Part shown: piece after piece, positions 25,601-35,523 of the stretch
Layout: the number at the start of each line of letters is the position of its first letter
Numbering within the stretch: position 1 is the first letter of the stretch
DNA from: Vitis vinifera
Taxonomy: Eukaryota; Streptophyta; Magnoliopsida; Vitales; Vitaceae
Assembly (NCBI RefSeq): GCF_030704535.1
Contig: NC_081812.1
Location: 15,287,001 to 15,351,000 of the forward strand
Reading direction: 5' to 3'
Length of the DNA: 64,000 bases
Position numbers and translations under genes: made by a program
The notes under the pieces: generated by a model
What the model was told of the DNA's origin: nothing
Seen by the model: the letters and a program-made list of their open reading frames with translations, nothing else
Database searches by the model: none

Positions 25601-28600
25601 TAGACCAATATGTCATCAAAAAATACGAGCACAAATTTCCGAAGGTGTGGCCGAAATATACGGTTCATTAACGATTGGAAAGTCGCTGGTGCATTGGTTA
25701 GCCCAAAAGGCATCACCAAGAACTCGTAGTGACCTTCATGGGTGCGAAATGCCGTTTTGGGGATGTCTTGTTGCCGGACTCGAATCTGGTGGTAACCTAA
25801 TTTGAGATCTAATTTGGAAAAAATGGTCGCGCCATGAAGTTTGTCAAGTAACTCATCAATCACCGGAATAGGGAACCGATCCGGGACTGTAACTTTGTTG
25901 AGGGCGCGATAATCTATACAAAACCTCCATCCTCCATCTTTTTTTTTCACCAACAACACTGGACTAGAAAATGGGCTTACGCTAGGCCGAACAATTCCTG
26001 CCTCCAGCATCTCTTGCACCAATCTCTCTATTTCATTCTTTAGAATATGTGGATACCAGTAGGGTCGGACATTAACCGGAGATGCTCCCGGAATTAATTG
26101 AATGGCATGATCAATATCACGACTTGGTGGTAACCATGTTATCGGCCCAAAAATTTGCTGATGTTGAGCTAATACTTCTTTAACTGTTTTTGGGACCTCT
26201 TGTACTCCTTCACTCAAATCCGAAGTGGTGGAAGTCTAACAAAATTCCACCCATACCCCTTGGCTATGGTGCTGCAGTGCTCTAGCCATTGCTTTAAGAG
26301 ATACCTCAGTCCGACTAAGGCTCGGGTCTCCCTTTAACACTATCACTGCCTTCCCCATTTTGATCTTCATTGTTAGCATCTTCCAGTTTACCTTCACGTC
26401 TCCTAAGGTCCCCAACCAAGGCATTCCTAGAATCACATCAGTGTTGCCTAATTCAAGTGGAAGAAAATCTTCCACTACGGTGAGCCCTTGCATTGAAATA
26501 CAAACTCCTCTACAAATGCCCTTCCCTTTCACGGATATCCCGGTTCCCATCATCACCCCGTAACTCGTTGTTGTAGTTAATGGAAGTGCTAATTGTTGAA
26601 CCAATTCAAGGGATAAAAAATTGTGGGTAGTCCCACTGTCTACAAGGATGATTACCTCTTTTGACCCGATCGTCCCTTTGATCTTCATAGTTCCCGACGT
26701 AGTTAAACCGACCACGGAATTTAGAGATAATTCCACAGCGTCTTTCAGCTCGATGAGTGCAGGTTCTTCGGTTGCTCTGTCGTCAAACCGGTTATCGTCT
26801 TCCTCCTCATCTTCGTGCACCAATAAAACCCGTAATTCTTTCTTACAGCGATGACCAGGGGAGAACTTTTCTTCACACTTAAAACAAAGCCCCTTCTCTC
26901 TACGGGCTTGAAGCTCCGATTCCGTCAGTCTCTTTATCGGAATCTCACGTCGCTGGCTCATCGTCTTCTCGCCGACTGCCACTGCCTTAGTCTGAAAATT
27001 TTCCCCAATCTTCCACTCATCTCGATTTGCAGATGACAACATTTTGGTGCTCCTTGGGCCATTTGGGCCATTTGGTTCACGGGCTACTCTCATGGCTAAA
27101 TTCCTGTCTTCAACTCGTTGGGCCATTTCCATCAAGTGGCCTAGCCCATATGGTTGCAGTAGACGTAGCTCAGCCCGGATCTCAGGAAGCAGTCCATTCA
27201 TAAACGTGCTTTCCATTACCTCCTCCGAAATCCCTTTCAATGGAGTCACCAGAATCTCGAATTCCCGCCGGTATGCTGCCACTGTCCCTTGTTGTCGCGC
27301 CGCCAAAAACTGCTCACAAAGGCTCCCTTCTTGAGTTGGACGAAAACGAAGCAACAGCCGCCTCTTCAAATTTTCCCAACTCCCAAACACCTCCCTCGAA
27401 TCAGTCCACTGGTACCAAGAGAGTGCGTCCCCATCTAAACTCATCGCGGCGGCGACTAATTTCCCTTCTTCCGTGAGTCCGTACGTTGCAAAGTATCGAT
27501 TGGCCCAGAAGATCCAACAGTCCAGGTTCTCTCCCGTAAATATAGGCATCTCCACCCGTCGGCTGCCGCGCCATTCTCCATTTCCGCCTCGCCTCATCTC
27601 ATCCGACGCCATCCCCCCCCAGTGGGTTCCCCAACTCCAGGGATCCATCCTGCCCGATCTTCTCGTTGAGCAACAGTCGTCGTGTTCCGCCCTAATGACA
27701 ACGCCGCCATTGCCTTCTGTGTCTCTTCCAGCGACTGCAGAACTCGCATTACGTTCTGAGCAAGGTCCATCACCGTCTTTTCCATTCCTGGTAAGCGCTG
27801 CATCTTCTCTCTGATTTCTCCAACTTCCTTCTCTAGACAATCCACGCGACCTTCATTCCTTTTCTGAGCCATCTGGATCGATGCTCTGATACCAAATTGA
27901 TAGGTATCTAATGGAGAATTATTATTGAATTTCAAGAATTTCAAGAAACAAGAGTCCCAACTGGTCCTCAAATCCCTACCAGATCCACAATATTTCCCTG
28001 CCCTATAATTCCCCCTCTTCTATTTAAACCTTCCCCTCAGCCCGTATCCAACTATGACCTAACCTCCACTAAAGCTATTACAACTAATTGCCAGGTGGCA
28101 GTATATTCCTCTTCCCTTTTCTATTATACACATAACGTATAGGAGGCCTATCAGATACATTCTTATATTTCAAGAAAACCCTAATTTTATTTTGTGAAAC
28201 ATATTTTCTAATAATTCTTAAATCTTTGCAGATTTACCATCACCCAGAATCCTGAAAGTAGCTTGTTGACTGCCAAATATTAATTTAAATATAAGCTAAT
28301 ACATATGATTAGCTCAATAATCTCTCAGCATAGCCCAATGATGATGCTACTCATACAAGAAACCTCGAAAACTAAAGATTATGTTAGCCCAAGGATTCCC
28401 CTAATCATATTTTGATGATAACAAACCATGGTTAGTTTACTAATGGCTTTAAATCAAGAAGAGTATCACATTTTATGCGAGAAATTCAAGATAATCAGCA
28501 AAGGATCAAATGGATGCAAGTTTAAGTGTGCATGAAGACCTTAAGCCTAGGATCTATTTGTAAGATAAATACATGGGTGCACCTAGGTTTGTCATATTAA

Positions 28601-31600
28601 ATCATGCATCTTTCAATACTTGGTTTATGCATTAAAGTTGATTTTTTTATTAAAACCCGAGTATTCTTTCACAAACCTTAGGCAAAATATTTTAAACTTG
28701 ACCTATTATAACACCTAAAGACTTTGCCTAAATGTTAGAAAAAAAATGATTTGAAAAAAATAGGTTTTCAGGGATTTATTGACCTACCGATCAAGGGGAG
28801 AGCCAACCAACTAAGTCGGTTCCCTTTCCTGGTAAAAAACTGGTCAAGGTTTCCTTCTCCCGATCAAAGGGACCTCTTTCCCGGTCGAAGGTCACCCCCT
28901 TCCCAATCAAGGTCCGGTCAAGCCCCAATAGTCACCTGTTGTGCATTTAATGTCCAATGGCTAGTCAACCGGTCAAACTGGAGCTCAACTGAACAAGGTT
29001 AGTTTCTGCCACTTTTGGTGTCCAAGGCTGGAAACCTATAAATTAATAACTTCACTTCATTTATTACATAGAGAACACCTGCAATCATCTTCCCAACTAC
29101 TTATTTCTTAATAAAAGCTCTTTTTTTTTATACTTAGTGCATTGTTCTTCACTTGCAAACCACCTTAGTGCACCCTTATCATTCATCCTACCCTTTCTTT
29201 GTAAGGTGAGAGTGTTTTTCATTGATTATTGAAGTGAGGTTGTGAGTATTTAAAGCTTCAAGTTGAGATATACTTGAAGGGATATTGTAGCACCCATTGG
29301 AGCCAGAATCCAATTGTAGAGCATTGGAAGCTTAGTTGAAACTTCACAGATAGTTTAAAGCTTCACTCGGTTGGAGCTTGAAGAGAATGAACGTAGGTAA
29401 AAAGTGTCGAAATACTATAAAAACTTTGTATTTGCTTTCTCTATCTCTATTTTTTTATTTATTGTTCTTTAATTTGTTTAAATTTAGTGTATTTGGAAAA
29501 GATTTTTAAAACTCAATTCACCCCTCCTCTTGGGTGATTTTCTTAATTGATTAGCCTTAAATTCACCGATTATATCTCTAAAACTCAAACATTCAAGCCT
29601 AACCTTCAAAGGCCAAAGGTCTCATGACTTCATCAAGAAGAAATATTGGTACCCTGAGGAAAAGAGGCTTAGCTTGTAGAAGGATATCTATAAAGTCCAC
29701 ATTTCTTATCTATCAAAAAAAAATAAAGTCCACATTTCTTCAAAAACTAAGAACAAAGAATAGGTTGGAAATAAATTATCAACATCCAAAAACACCTAAA
29801 AGTAAAAGCAGTGATTGAAATATCAGAATAAATCAGTGAAATTTCTCTCATATTTTGGTTATTGGCGAGTTTCGACAGGATATTTGCTATCGATTATCAG
29901 ATGAGAGATATTTCGCCCATTTATCAAAAATATTGTCAATATTTCGGCTTTTATCGGTTTTTTGCCGATTTATCGGGAAATTTCCCGATTTTTTGGCTAG
30001 TCAACACCCGCAAGAGATGGTCAACCCACGCCAACGCTTAAAATTGTTAAAGCTGCAGATAAAGGATTCGAACCCAATCCAAAAAACTTGGGTTCAAGGC
30101 TGGTTACCACTAGAATGACTTCACCTACGTTAATATGTATGCATAAACTTCAATATATTAAAGTCTACTATATTTTAATAAATAAATTAATTCTAATCAT
30201 TATATTTTAAACTTTATTTAATTGATTATTAAAAGTATAAAAAACATCATTATAATTTTCTTAACAAATATTTTTTATATTATTTATAATTAAATATAAA
30301 AAAAATATAAATATTAAAAATCATCATTTATTTTAAATTATTGAATACATTTGGATTAAATAAATTATGATTTTAATATTAAATTTATCATCATTTATTT
30401 CATTAATCTTATTTCAAAAAAATTAGTATCATTTCACTTTTAAATTTTTTTATATTTATCCTTTTAATTTATTTAATTTTAAATGTGTTTATTTAAAATA
30501 TTAAAAATATAAATTTATTCAAAAATTACTAAAATATAAAAAATTAATAATGAAGTTCCGATATTTTATAAATAAAAATTAATTTGATAAGATAAATTAT
30601 TAATATAATTTTTAATTATTTTAATAAATTAGTATCAACAGCAAAAAGTTGTCACCACAAATAATAAAATTTTAGAAAGTAAATCTTAAATAAAATGTTT
30701 TATATAAATCTTAAAAAGGCTTTAATTTTATATTTAAAATGTAATAAAATATGTTTTAATAAAAGTAGTTTTTGATTTTTAAAATAAATGAATATAAATA
30801 TATCAAATGAATTTAATATAATTTTTTCTATAAAAAAATTTGATAAATATTATTTTTAATAATACTTATGTCAATTACATTTACAAAATAATTTTAATAT
30901 GTGTATTCTTTCTTATTTTATCATTTTTTTAAAGTTTTCTAAACATTTTCATAAATTTTGAACTATTTCTATTCGATCGATATTTTTATCAAAATATCCA
31001 CCGATATTTCTAATATATCCATAAAATTCAAGTACTGATATTTGTGTTTATCGATATTTCAAACCTTGAGTTAAAGAAAGACAAGTGGGTAAACACTGTA
31101 AGAAGCATGAAAACAACAATGATCACCATATTGATTGGGAGTATAAGACACAAGATAGTCTCTAAACAGAGGTAACTTTTCTTCCACACCCACCCAACCC
31201 CCAACAAGCACAGAGAGACAGAGAAAAGGAAAGAAACAGTTATTCATCTAATTATTGGAGCTTGGCCTTGTGTCTTAACCATTTCTGATATTTGAGGCTG
31301 TATTTGAAGTTATTGAAATTGGATATTCACCAAGGTGTAAAACAACTAAAAGCAGTAAGTTGCTAGAGCAGAGCTAGTTGGGTATTTATAATCTTCCAGA
31401 TTAATTCAATAGAACGAGTAAAACACACAATGATTCTGCATAAAGAATTTGGCAAGGCATGCCCATCATTTTATCCAGTTTGCTAGGATAGCAAATTGAA
31501 AATGTAAGATAGAAATTGAGAATAATTTCATTTAACTCACAGTTTCAAAATTAATGGGATCCATCTCCTTGAGCTTCTCTATTTGACCCTCAGAGTCTGG

Positions 31601-34600
31601 ATCAAAGACACTGCCAATAAAGGTGTACACTTCAGAAAAATCTGGTATACCTGTGACACAAAATGTAGATAATTTTAGTTTAAAAGGTTAAGCTAATACG
31701 AAAAATAATACATTAATATTCAAAGTTATGAATCTTAAGAAGTGAGAATATGAAAATAAGAGAGGAAGAATTGACAACATGTGAGAAATATAATGGCTTT
31801 AATAATATTGGTCTCACGTATTTAGAGGCTCGATTAGTTGATGGCTAAGCTGAATAGAGCACACTGCAGTACAACATGGCAAGTAATATGGAAGTAAACT
31901 TACATCAAATGAGCATGATATTTGACAAAGACAACATCATGAGAAACTACACTATAAGCCACTTCAGAACCGAATGAGGTTATGGCAATTTACAACCCAA
32001 GGTGTCAAAACAGAAACCCATCATCCATGTTAATGATGACAGGCTCCCATTTTGATATCTCTTGGATGCTCCCTTCTTCGATTAAACAGTTCTGGGGATG
32101 GCATGGGAGTTCTATGGGGAAGAATGTAGGAGAGCATGGAGCACAGTTCCTTTGTGCCTGTTTTGGATAATTTGGAGGGACAAAATAGAAGGAGCAGTCA
32201 GAGCTACCACTGAAAAATTCCCTTTTGTGCTCGTATGCCACTATAATGAATCATATAACTCAGAGGTTAAAACTCAATAGTGAAGGATCTCATTTCAAGA
32301 AAAAAGAACTTATGGTTAAAAACTTACCATGAAGTGCAGAACCTTGTTTTCTTTGCTTCTGTAACTCAGAGCTTGGCAGTGTTCTGCTTGACCTTCCAAT
32401 GCCACAAACATCACTGTTACTAATCTTTGCCACCCCCTTTGATCCAATATCAGCTGAATCAGTAACATTGCATACAATAATAAGTGCTGAAAGTTCCCTT
32501 TCAATAAATAACACAAAATCTACATAATTATCTAACAAAAAACACATAAGAACAAGTGCATACCTTCAACCATGTGAAGACTGTATTCATCTTGGGGTGG
32601 AGCGATTCCACTTGTTGCAGTGTTTATAAGCATGGAAGTCTCATCCCATGGAGAATATACAGGCACAAGGGAATGCAATGAAGAAGGATATGCCACAGAA
32701 GCTTGCAATGGCACTAAAACTGTTAATTGTTACAAGAAATTGCATGTCAGAATGCCAACAGTTAAATTGAATCCAGCATCAGAAATATATTTTTATTTTC
32801 ACTAAGAGGGACAAACCATTTGTTGGTGCCTTTTGTGGGTAAGGATGAATAGCTTTGCGCTTTGGGCGAGGCGGTGGCACATGTGCTACTGTCCCATTCT
32901 TTTGGACCTTTAAAAAGTATTTCTGGGCATGACTCCTAATCTGCAATGCAAATACTCAGTATAAAAAAACTAAATAAATGAAACCACCATGAACAATAGA
33001 GCCAAACTTTACTTAATAACAAATTACAGCACACAGAGCACCAAAGTGCTAGCATTATTTTGCTTTTTATTTTTTCCAAATGCCTTTAGGGTTGTAAGTT
33101 CATTAACTTTTGCAGTTATGTACAGTTTATAGTAGAGGGCAATCATATAAATGCACTAATGCAAACCTTTTTTGGTGAGGCATAATGCCATGAGAGGCAG
33201 TTCTGCAGTAAAGAAAATTTTAAACTATTTCAATCAGCATGTCATATTGTGCTAAACATGTGTATTGATGCATGAAGTTGAACAATCAAAGTTTAAGATC
33301 AATTCGAGTTTTTTTTTTTTTTTTTTATAGGTGAGATCAGTTTGACAAATATAAACAATGTTGTCACCATAAACATGCTGAAGTATGATTACTGGTCTAA
33401 AATTTACAAGGATGCTGACAAGATCCATTGGAGAAAGACAAATTGTAGTAATATTTTGTGTTAAACCCCAGAATGCATCTATTTTCCATGAGCTTGTCCT
33501 AGACCCCAGTGGTATTTTGTTGTTTTAGATCCTACAATGTATACTGATTGGCTAATATACAGCTACATGTAAAAGTTCATTCAAGTCAAAGTTGACTGAA
33601 AACTCCAAGCAAGCTAAAATATGAAGAGATAAGAACCTGAATCACTGTCTTTGAACCAACAAAATCTTCAATTTTTTTCCAGTCACGGTCAAATCTGAAA
33701 AATCCATATAAGAGGCAGATTAGAGTAAAAAACAAGAAAATTCATGAGAAGTCCCATGTCTTTTTTCAGAAAGTACAGACGGCAAACAAGGCTGATCCAG
33801 AGATCATATTCAAATGAGTAAAAAGAGCTAACAAAAGGAAAATTACTTTGCCAAATACAAAAAGAGAGGCTGTGTATAAGGGTATTGGAGAAGTGGTAGC
33901 CAGTACATTGCAACTTTTTAATGGTAATTCAATAAAAGAGCCCTAGTAAACCAAAAGCAAATGTGAAGTCATAACAGCCTATCTAAATCATATTGTATCA
34001 AACCCAACTATAGCTGATCCAGTTATAGCGAGGTTAATGCTGTTTCTGAGGGACAGTGTAGATACCTAACTTTGCTAGCTCAGCTGATTGAGGGATTGCA
34101 GTCAGCAAGTGCCCTCATGGCCCCCAGCTGGTGCAGGCGTTATCATGCCGGAGCTGGACACTTCCCATTTTAAGTATTTTGTTTCATAACCCCTGTGGCT
34201 TCAATTAAGGGTAATGCCACTGAATCTTTGGGTATCAGGTTAGCAGAGATAATCCACCTCATTTCCCAAACCATGGTATCTTTCCCCTCTCCTCCATAAG
34301 CATACTGTCAAAGCACACCTACTTTATTTTATAAATCTTTTTTTTTTCTTGGGAGAAGTGCTCAAAATCAGCGATGACACATCATGATATGTTTGTGATA
34401 TATCTATTATCAATAATAAACCTCAATTTTGCGAACTTGGCTGTTCATCACAACTTGTGGATCTAGGAGTTCTTCTAAAACGTATCATGATATGTTATCA
34501 GCTCTTGTTTTCTAATGCTTGTTAGTTTTTCATTACCTGTAACTAAACTATCTAAAGCATAAGCAGCAAAACAGAGCAAGAAAGATAAAATTAATAAGAA

Positions 34601-35005
34601 AAAAGTAAACAAAGAAACAAACATATACAAATGAATGAGAATCAATTGCAGAAATTGCCCAACCAAAAAGCCAACTCGCGGAAATTCATCAGGTTTTAAA
34701 AGTGTGAAGAGACAGCCTGGTGTATTAAGTTCTTTGGTTGACAATGAGAAAAGAAAAACTAAAAAGATCCAAAGATTTATAAATCATCTATTTTGCGGCA
34801 TTTTCTCGAGAACCAATTGGATAAAGGAGAATGAATAGGGATGAAGAAAGTACAGTTGAAGTGCTTCGAGAAATTTGTCGTGCTCTTCCTCGGTCCAGCT
34901 CTCTCTGGACTTGGTTATGGTGTAGGGTTTCCTGACCTTCTTGCCTGAGCCATCACCAGAAGTTAACGAGGCCATGGGTTTAGGGTTGGAAGAGCTGGAG
35001 TTCAT
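19696..35005 (-). CDS. RVE8: REVEILLE-type clock MYB, RVE4/RVE8 group (8 exons)
   Basis: A nuclear MYB-related activator; Arabidopsis RVE4/6/8 bind evening elements and drive afternoon-phased clock genes. Exons: 35005-34854, 33694-33637, 32940-32817, 32719-32564, 32453-32328, 31650-31541, 20097-20038 and 19791-19696. All junctions are GT-AG and phases agree, giving 293 residues, the family's normal length. The MYB-like domain spans about 24-75 ([39 protein letters not shown]) and includes the diagnostic SHAQKYF. It is followed by [20 protein letters not shown], the clock-MYB proline/basic motif, and the C-terminal block [20 protein letters not shown] and [20 protein letters not shown]. The last two exons are 11.4 kb from exon 6; without them the frame stops two codons after exon 6. 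The gene is thus about 15.3 kb long. Confidence 0.93.
20254..20380. repeat. Two-unit tandem repeat of about 63 bp in RVE intron 6
   Basis: AAAGGTCAAGAGTTCATGAA begins unit 1 at 20254 and unit 2 at 20317. Each unit continues with ATCAAATGA, a TCAGGC core and TAATGAGGAACA. The units differ at roughly a tenth of positions. Confidence 0.85.
20505..20727 (-). pseudogene. Plastid 16S rRNA fragment (nuclear plastid DNA)
   Basis: Read on the minus strand, the sequence follows the 5' domain of chloroplast 16S rRNA: GTGGTGTTTCCAGTGGCAGA, GGGTGAGTAACGCGTAAGAA, CCTGCCCC, CAGCTGGAAATGGCTGCTAA, GGCTGAGGAGCAAAAGGAGG, GGTGAGGCAATAGCTTACC, then GATGATCAGTAGCTGATCC and GAGGATGATCAGCCACACTG. Both edges break off sharply into ordinary intron sequence. 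Several differences from the plastid form are C to T or G to A, as expected from decay of methylated nuclear DNA. It lies in RVE intron 6 and cannot be functional rRNA. Confidence 0.92.
21982..22120 (-). mobile_element. tRNA-derived SINE with target-site duplication
   Basis: The body (about 21999-22103) read on the minus strand carries an A box TGGTTCAAGTGG (22081-22092) and a B box GGTTCAAGTTCC (22035-22046), 34 nt apart, as in tRNA promoters. It ends in a poly-A tail (poly-T on the plus strand, 21996-22005). The flanks are a 17-bp duplication TATATAGCCWCTGGTTT, at 21982-21998 and 22104-22120, with one mismatch. This is a complete short SINE moved by reverse transcription, inside RVE intron 6. 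The family name is unknown. Confidence 0.85.
23091..23349 (-). repeat. 3' LTR of the gypsy element
   Basis: 259 bp, starting TGATAGG and ending CCTATCA, which are perfect inverted complements. It differs from the other LTR by about five substitutions and one 3-bp indel, or roughly 2 percent. Confidence 0.95.
23280..24776 (-). pseudogene. Gypsy integrase with chromodomain (frame-shifted part of pol)
   Basis: The zinc-binding HHCC region ([20 protein letters not shown]) is followed by the catalytic core with [24 protein letters not shown] and [14 protein letters not shown]. Then come a basic GPY-like segment ([20 protein letters not shown]) and a C-terminal chromodomain ([17 protein letters not shown]), which in chromoviruses guides integration to marked chromatin. 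It is in a different frame from the upstream reverse transcriptase; the break lies between about 24670 and 24720. The tail of the frame runs into the 3' LTR. Confidence 0.9.
24667..26235 (-). pseudogene. Gypsy reverse transcriptase and RNase H
   Basis: Reverse transcriptase blocks are visible in order: [51 protein letters not shown], the catalytic FFDDILVYS near 25605-25635, and [19 protein letters not shown]. RNase H follows ([53 protein letters not shown]). It shares its frame with the upstream gag-protease region but is separated from it by a TAG stop at 26236-26238. It ends before integrase because of a frame break. Confidence 0.92.
26236..27872 (-). pseudogene. Gypsy gag and aspartic protease, frame-shifted
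   Basis: The gag start is the ATG at 27872 ([20 protein letters not shown], a coiled-coil-like N-terminus). The frame then changes at an eight-base G run (plus-strand C8 at 27613-27620), after which gag continues through the capsid-like part ([19 protein letters not shown]) to the nucleocapsid zinc knuckle [14 protein letters not shown] and the protease motif [12 protein letters not shown]. The amber stop at 26236 ends this segment in the same frame as pol. Whether the G-run shift is a mutation or a slippage site cannot be told from one copy. Confidence 0.88.
27898..28153 (-). repeat. 5' LTR of the gypsy element
   Basis: 256 bp with the same inverted ends TGATAGG/CCTATCA as its partner. It is followed on the minus strand by the primer-binding site. 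Confidence 0.95.
28382..29575. mobile_element. LTR-like retrotransposon remnant (uncertain)
   Basis: The region starts TGTTAGCCC, contains CATATTTTGATGATAACAAA near 28408-28427, and ends near CAATTCACCCCTCCTCTTGG at about 29514-29533. These phrases resemble plant copia LTRs of the SIRE/Maximus type. A part at about 28780-28940 repeats CGATCAAGG/CGGTCAAGG-like motifs. No coding remnant and no clean target duplication were found, so the boundaries are approximate and the class is an inference. It lies in RVE intron 6. Confidence 0.35.
29690..29740 (+). mobile_element. Minimal LINE tail insertion with 18-bp target duplication
   Basis: The 18-mer ATAAAGTCCACATTTCTT occurs at 29690-29707 and 29723-29740. 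Between them are only 15 nt: ATCTATC plus a poly-A run. CTATC plus poly-A is also the end of the LINE tail at 13233 (minus strand). This is best read as an extremely 5'-truncated LINE insertion made by target-primed reverse transcription. Confidence 0.8.
29812..31065. repeat. AT-rich block with inverted ends, putative old transposon
   Basis: TTGAAATATC appears near 29816, and its inverse GATATTTCAA ends the block at about 31063. Both ends carry many CGATATTT/AAATATCG-type words, while the interior (30130-30950) is extremely AT-rich with no coding capacity. A tRNA-like B box GGTTCGAATCC (minus strand) lies near 30066-30076. No flanking duplication was found, so the element status is tentative. 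Confidence 0.4.
33296..33345 (-). mobile_element. LINE tail insertion in RVE intron 2
   Basis: A poly-T run followed by TATAGGTG is flanked by AGATCAATTCGA (33296-33307) and AGATCAGTTTGA (33334-33345), an imperfect 12-bp duplication with two mismatches. The TATAGGT-poly(T) junction matches the LINE end at 13964. It is interpreted as another severely truncated LINE, older than the one at 29690. Confidence 0.6.
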
Positions 35006-35456
35006 GTCGTTGTCAAGAGCGCATTGGTAGAGAAACTTTTACAGAAAGAAAGGGTGCTCAGAACGGGCGGGCTCTCTCTCATGTAGTTACAGTTGGTGGG
35101 AATGTGGGATGAGCAATCTAAGGCCGCTCAATTAATCGTCGACTTGGAAGACCACACCTGCGCCGATTTAATCGTTTTTTATTTTTATTTTTATTTTGTT
35201 TGGAGTTTGGTTTCCACAAATATCCATTAATTTACTTTTAAATTTTAAAATCACCCCTTAACAATTTATTTATTAGAACCTATTAATATTTAACGTTATA
35301 AAATTTATTATATTACCAATTTATTAATACCCTTTAATGTTATAAATTTCATTATCTTTAAATCATCTCATTAATTAATGTTACATCTTTCTTGTTGGGG
35401 CATTTCAGACATTTTATCTGTGGGTCTGTAATTTACTTCCAAATTTTGGATTTAAA

Positions 35457-35457
<1 letters not shown>

Positions 35458-35510
<53 letters not shown>

Positions 35511-35523
35511 GTTGTTGTTGTTG
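35458..35523. repeat. (ATT)n microsatellite passing into (GTT)n
   Basis: About 17 ATT repeats followed by four or five GTT repeats, upstream of the RVE start. It is likely to vary in length between individuals. Confidence 0.95.

Larger units (their letters stand above)
23091..28153 (-). mobile_element. Ty3/gypsy chromovirus, full length, inactive
   Basis: A 5,063-bp LTR retrotransposon bounded by LTRs at 23091-23349 and 27898-28153 and by the 5-bp target duplication GATAC (23086-23090 and 28154-28158). A primer-binding site TGGTATCAGAGC (minus strand, 27883-27894), matching initiator Met-tRNA, directly follows the 5' LTR; a G-rich polypurine tract (about 23353-23359) precedes the 3' LTR. The gene order is gag, protease, reverse transcriptase, RNase H, integrase, chromodomain. 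The short LTRs and size resemble the Reina group, an inference. The frame is interrupted at least three times, so it is probably not autonomous. It sits in RVE intron 6 in the gene's own orientation. Confidence 0.95.

Noticed and set aside
26360..27814. Plus-strand open frames opposite the gypsy gag
   Set aside because: They are antisense shadows of the gag-protease coding sequence on the minus strand.
31935..31965. MRN-like codons (ATGAGAAAC) in RVE intron 5
   Set aside because: They lie on the plus strand, opposite to the gene, and do not extend into the RVE C-terminal motif.
31532..35005. RVE gene model ending at the TAA after exon 6
   Set aside because: It would lack the conserved C-terminal block, which is found with correct splice sites at 20038-20097 and 19696-19791. 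It is kept only as a possible isoform.
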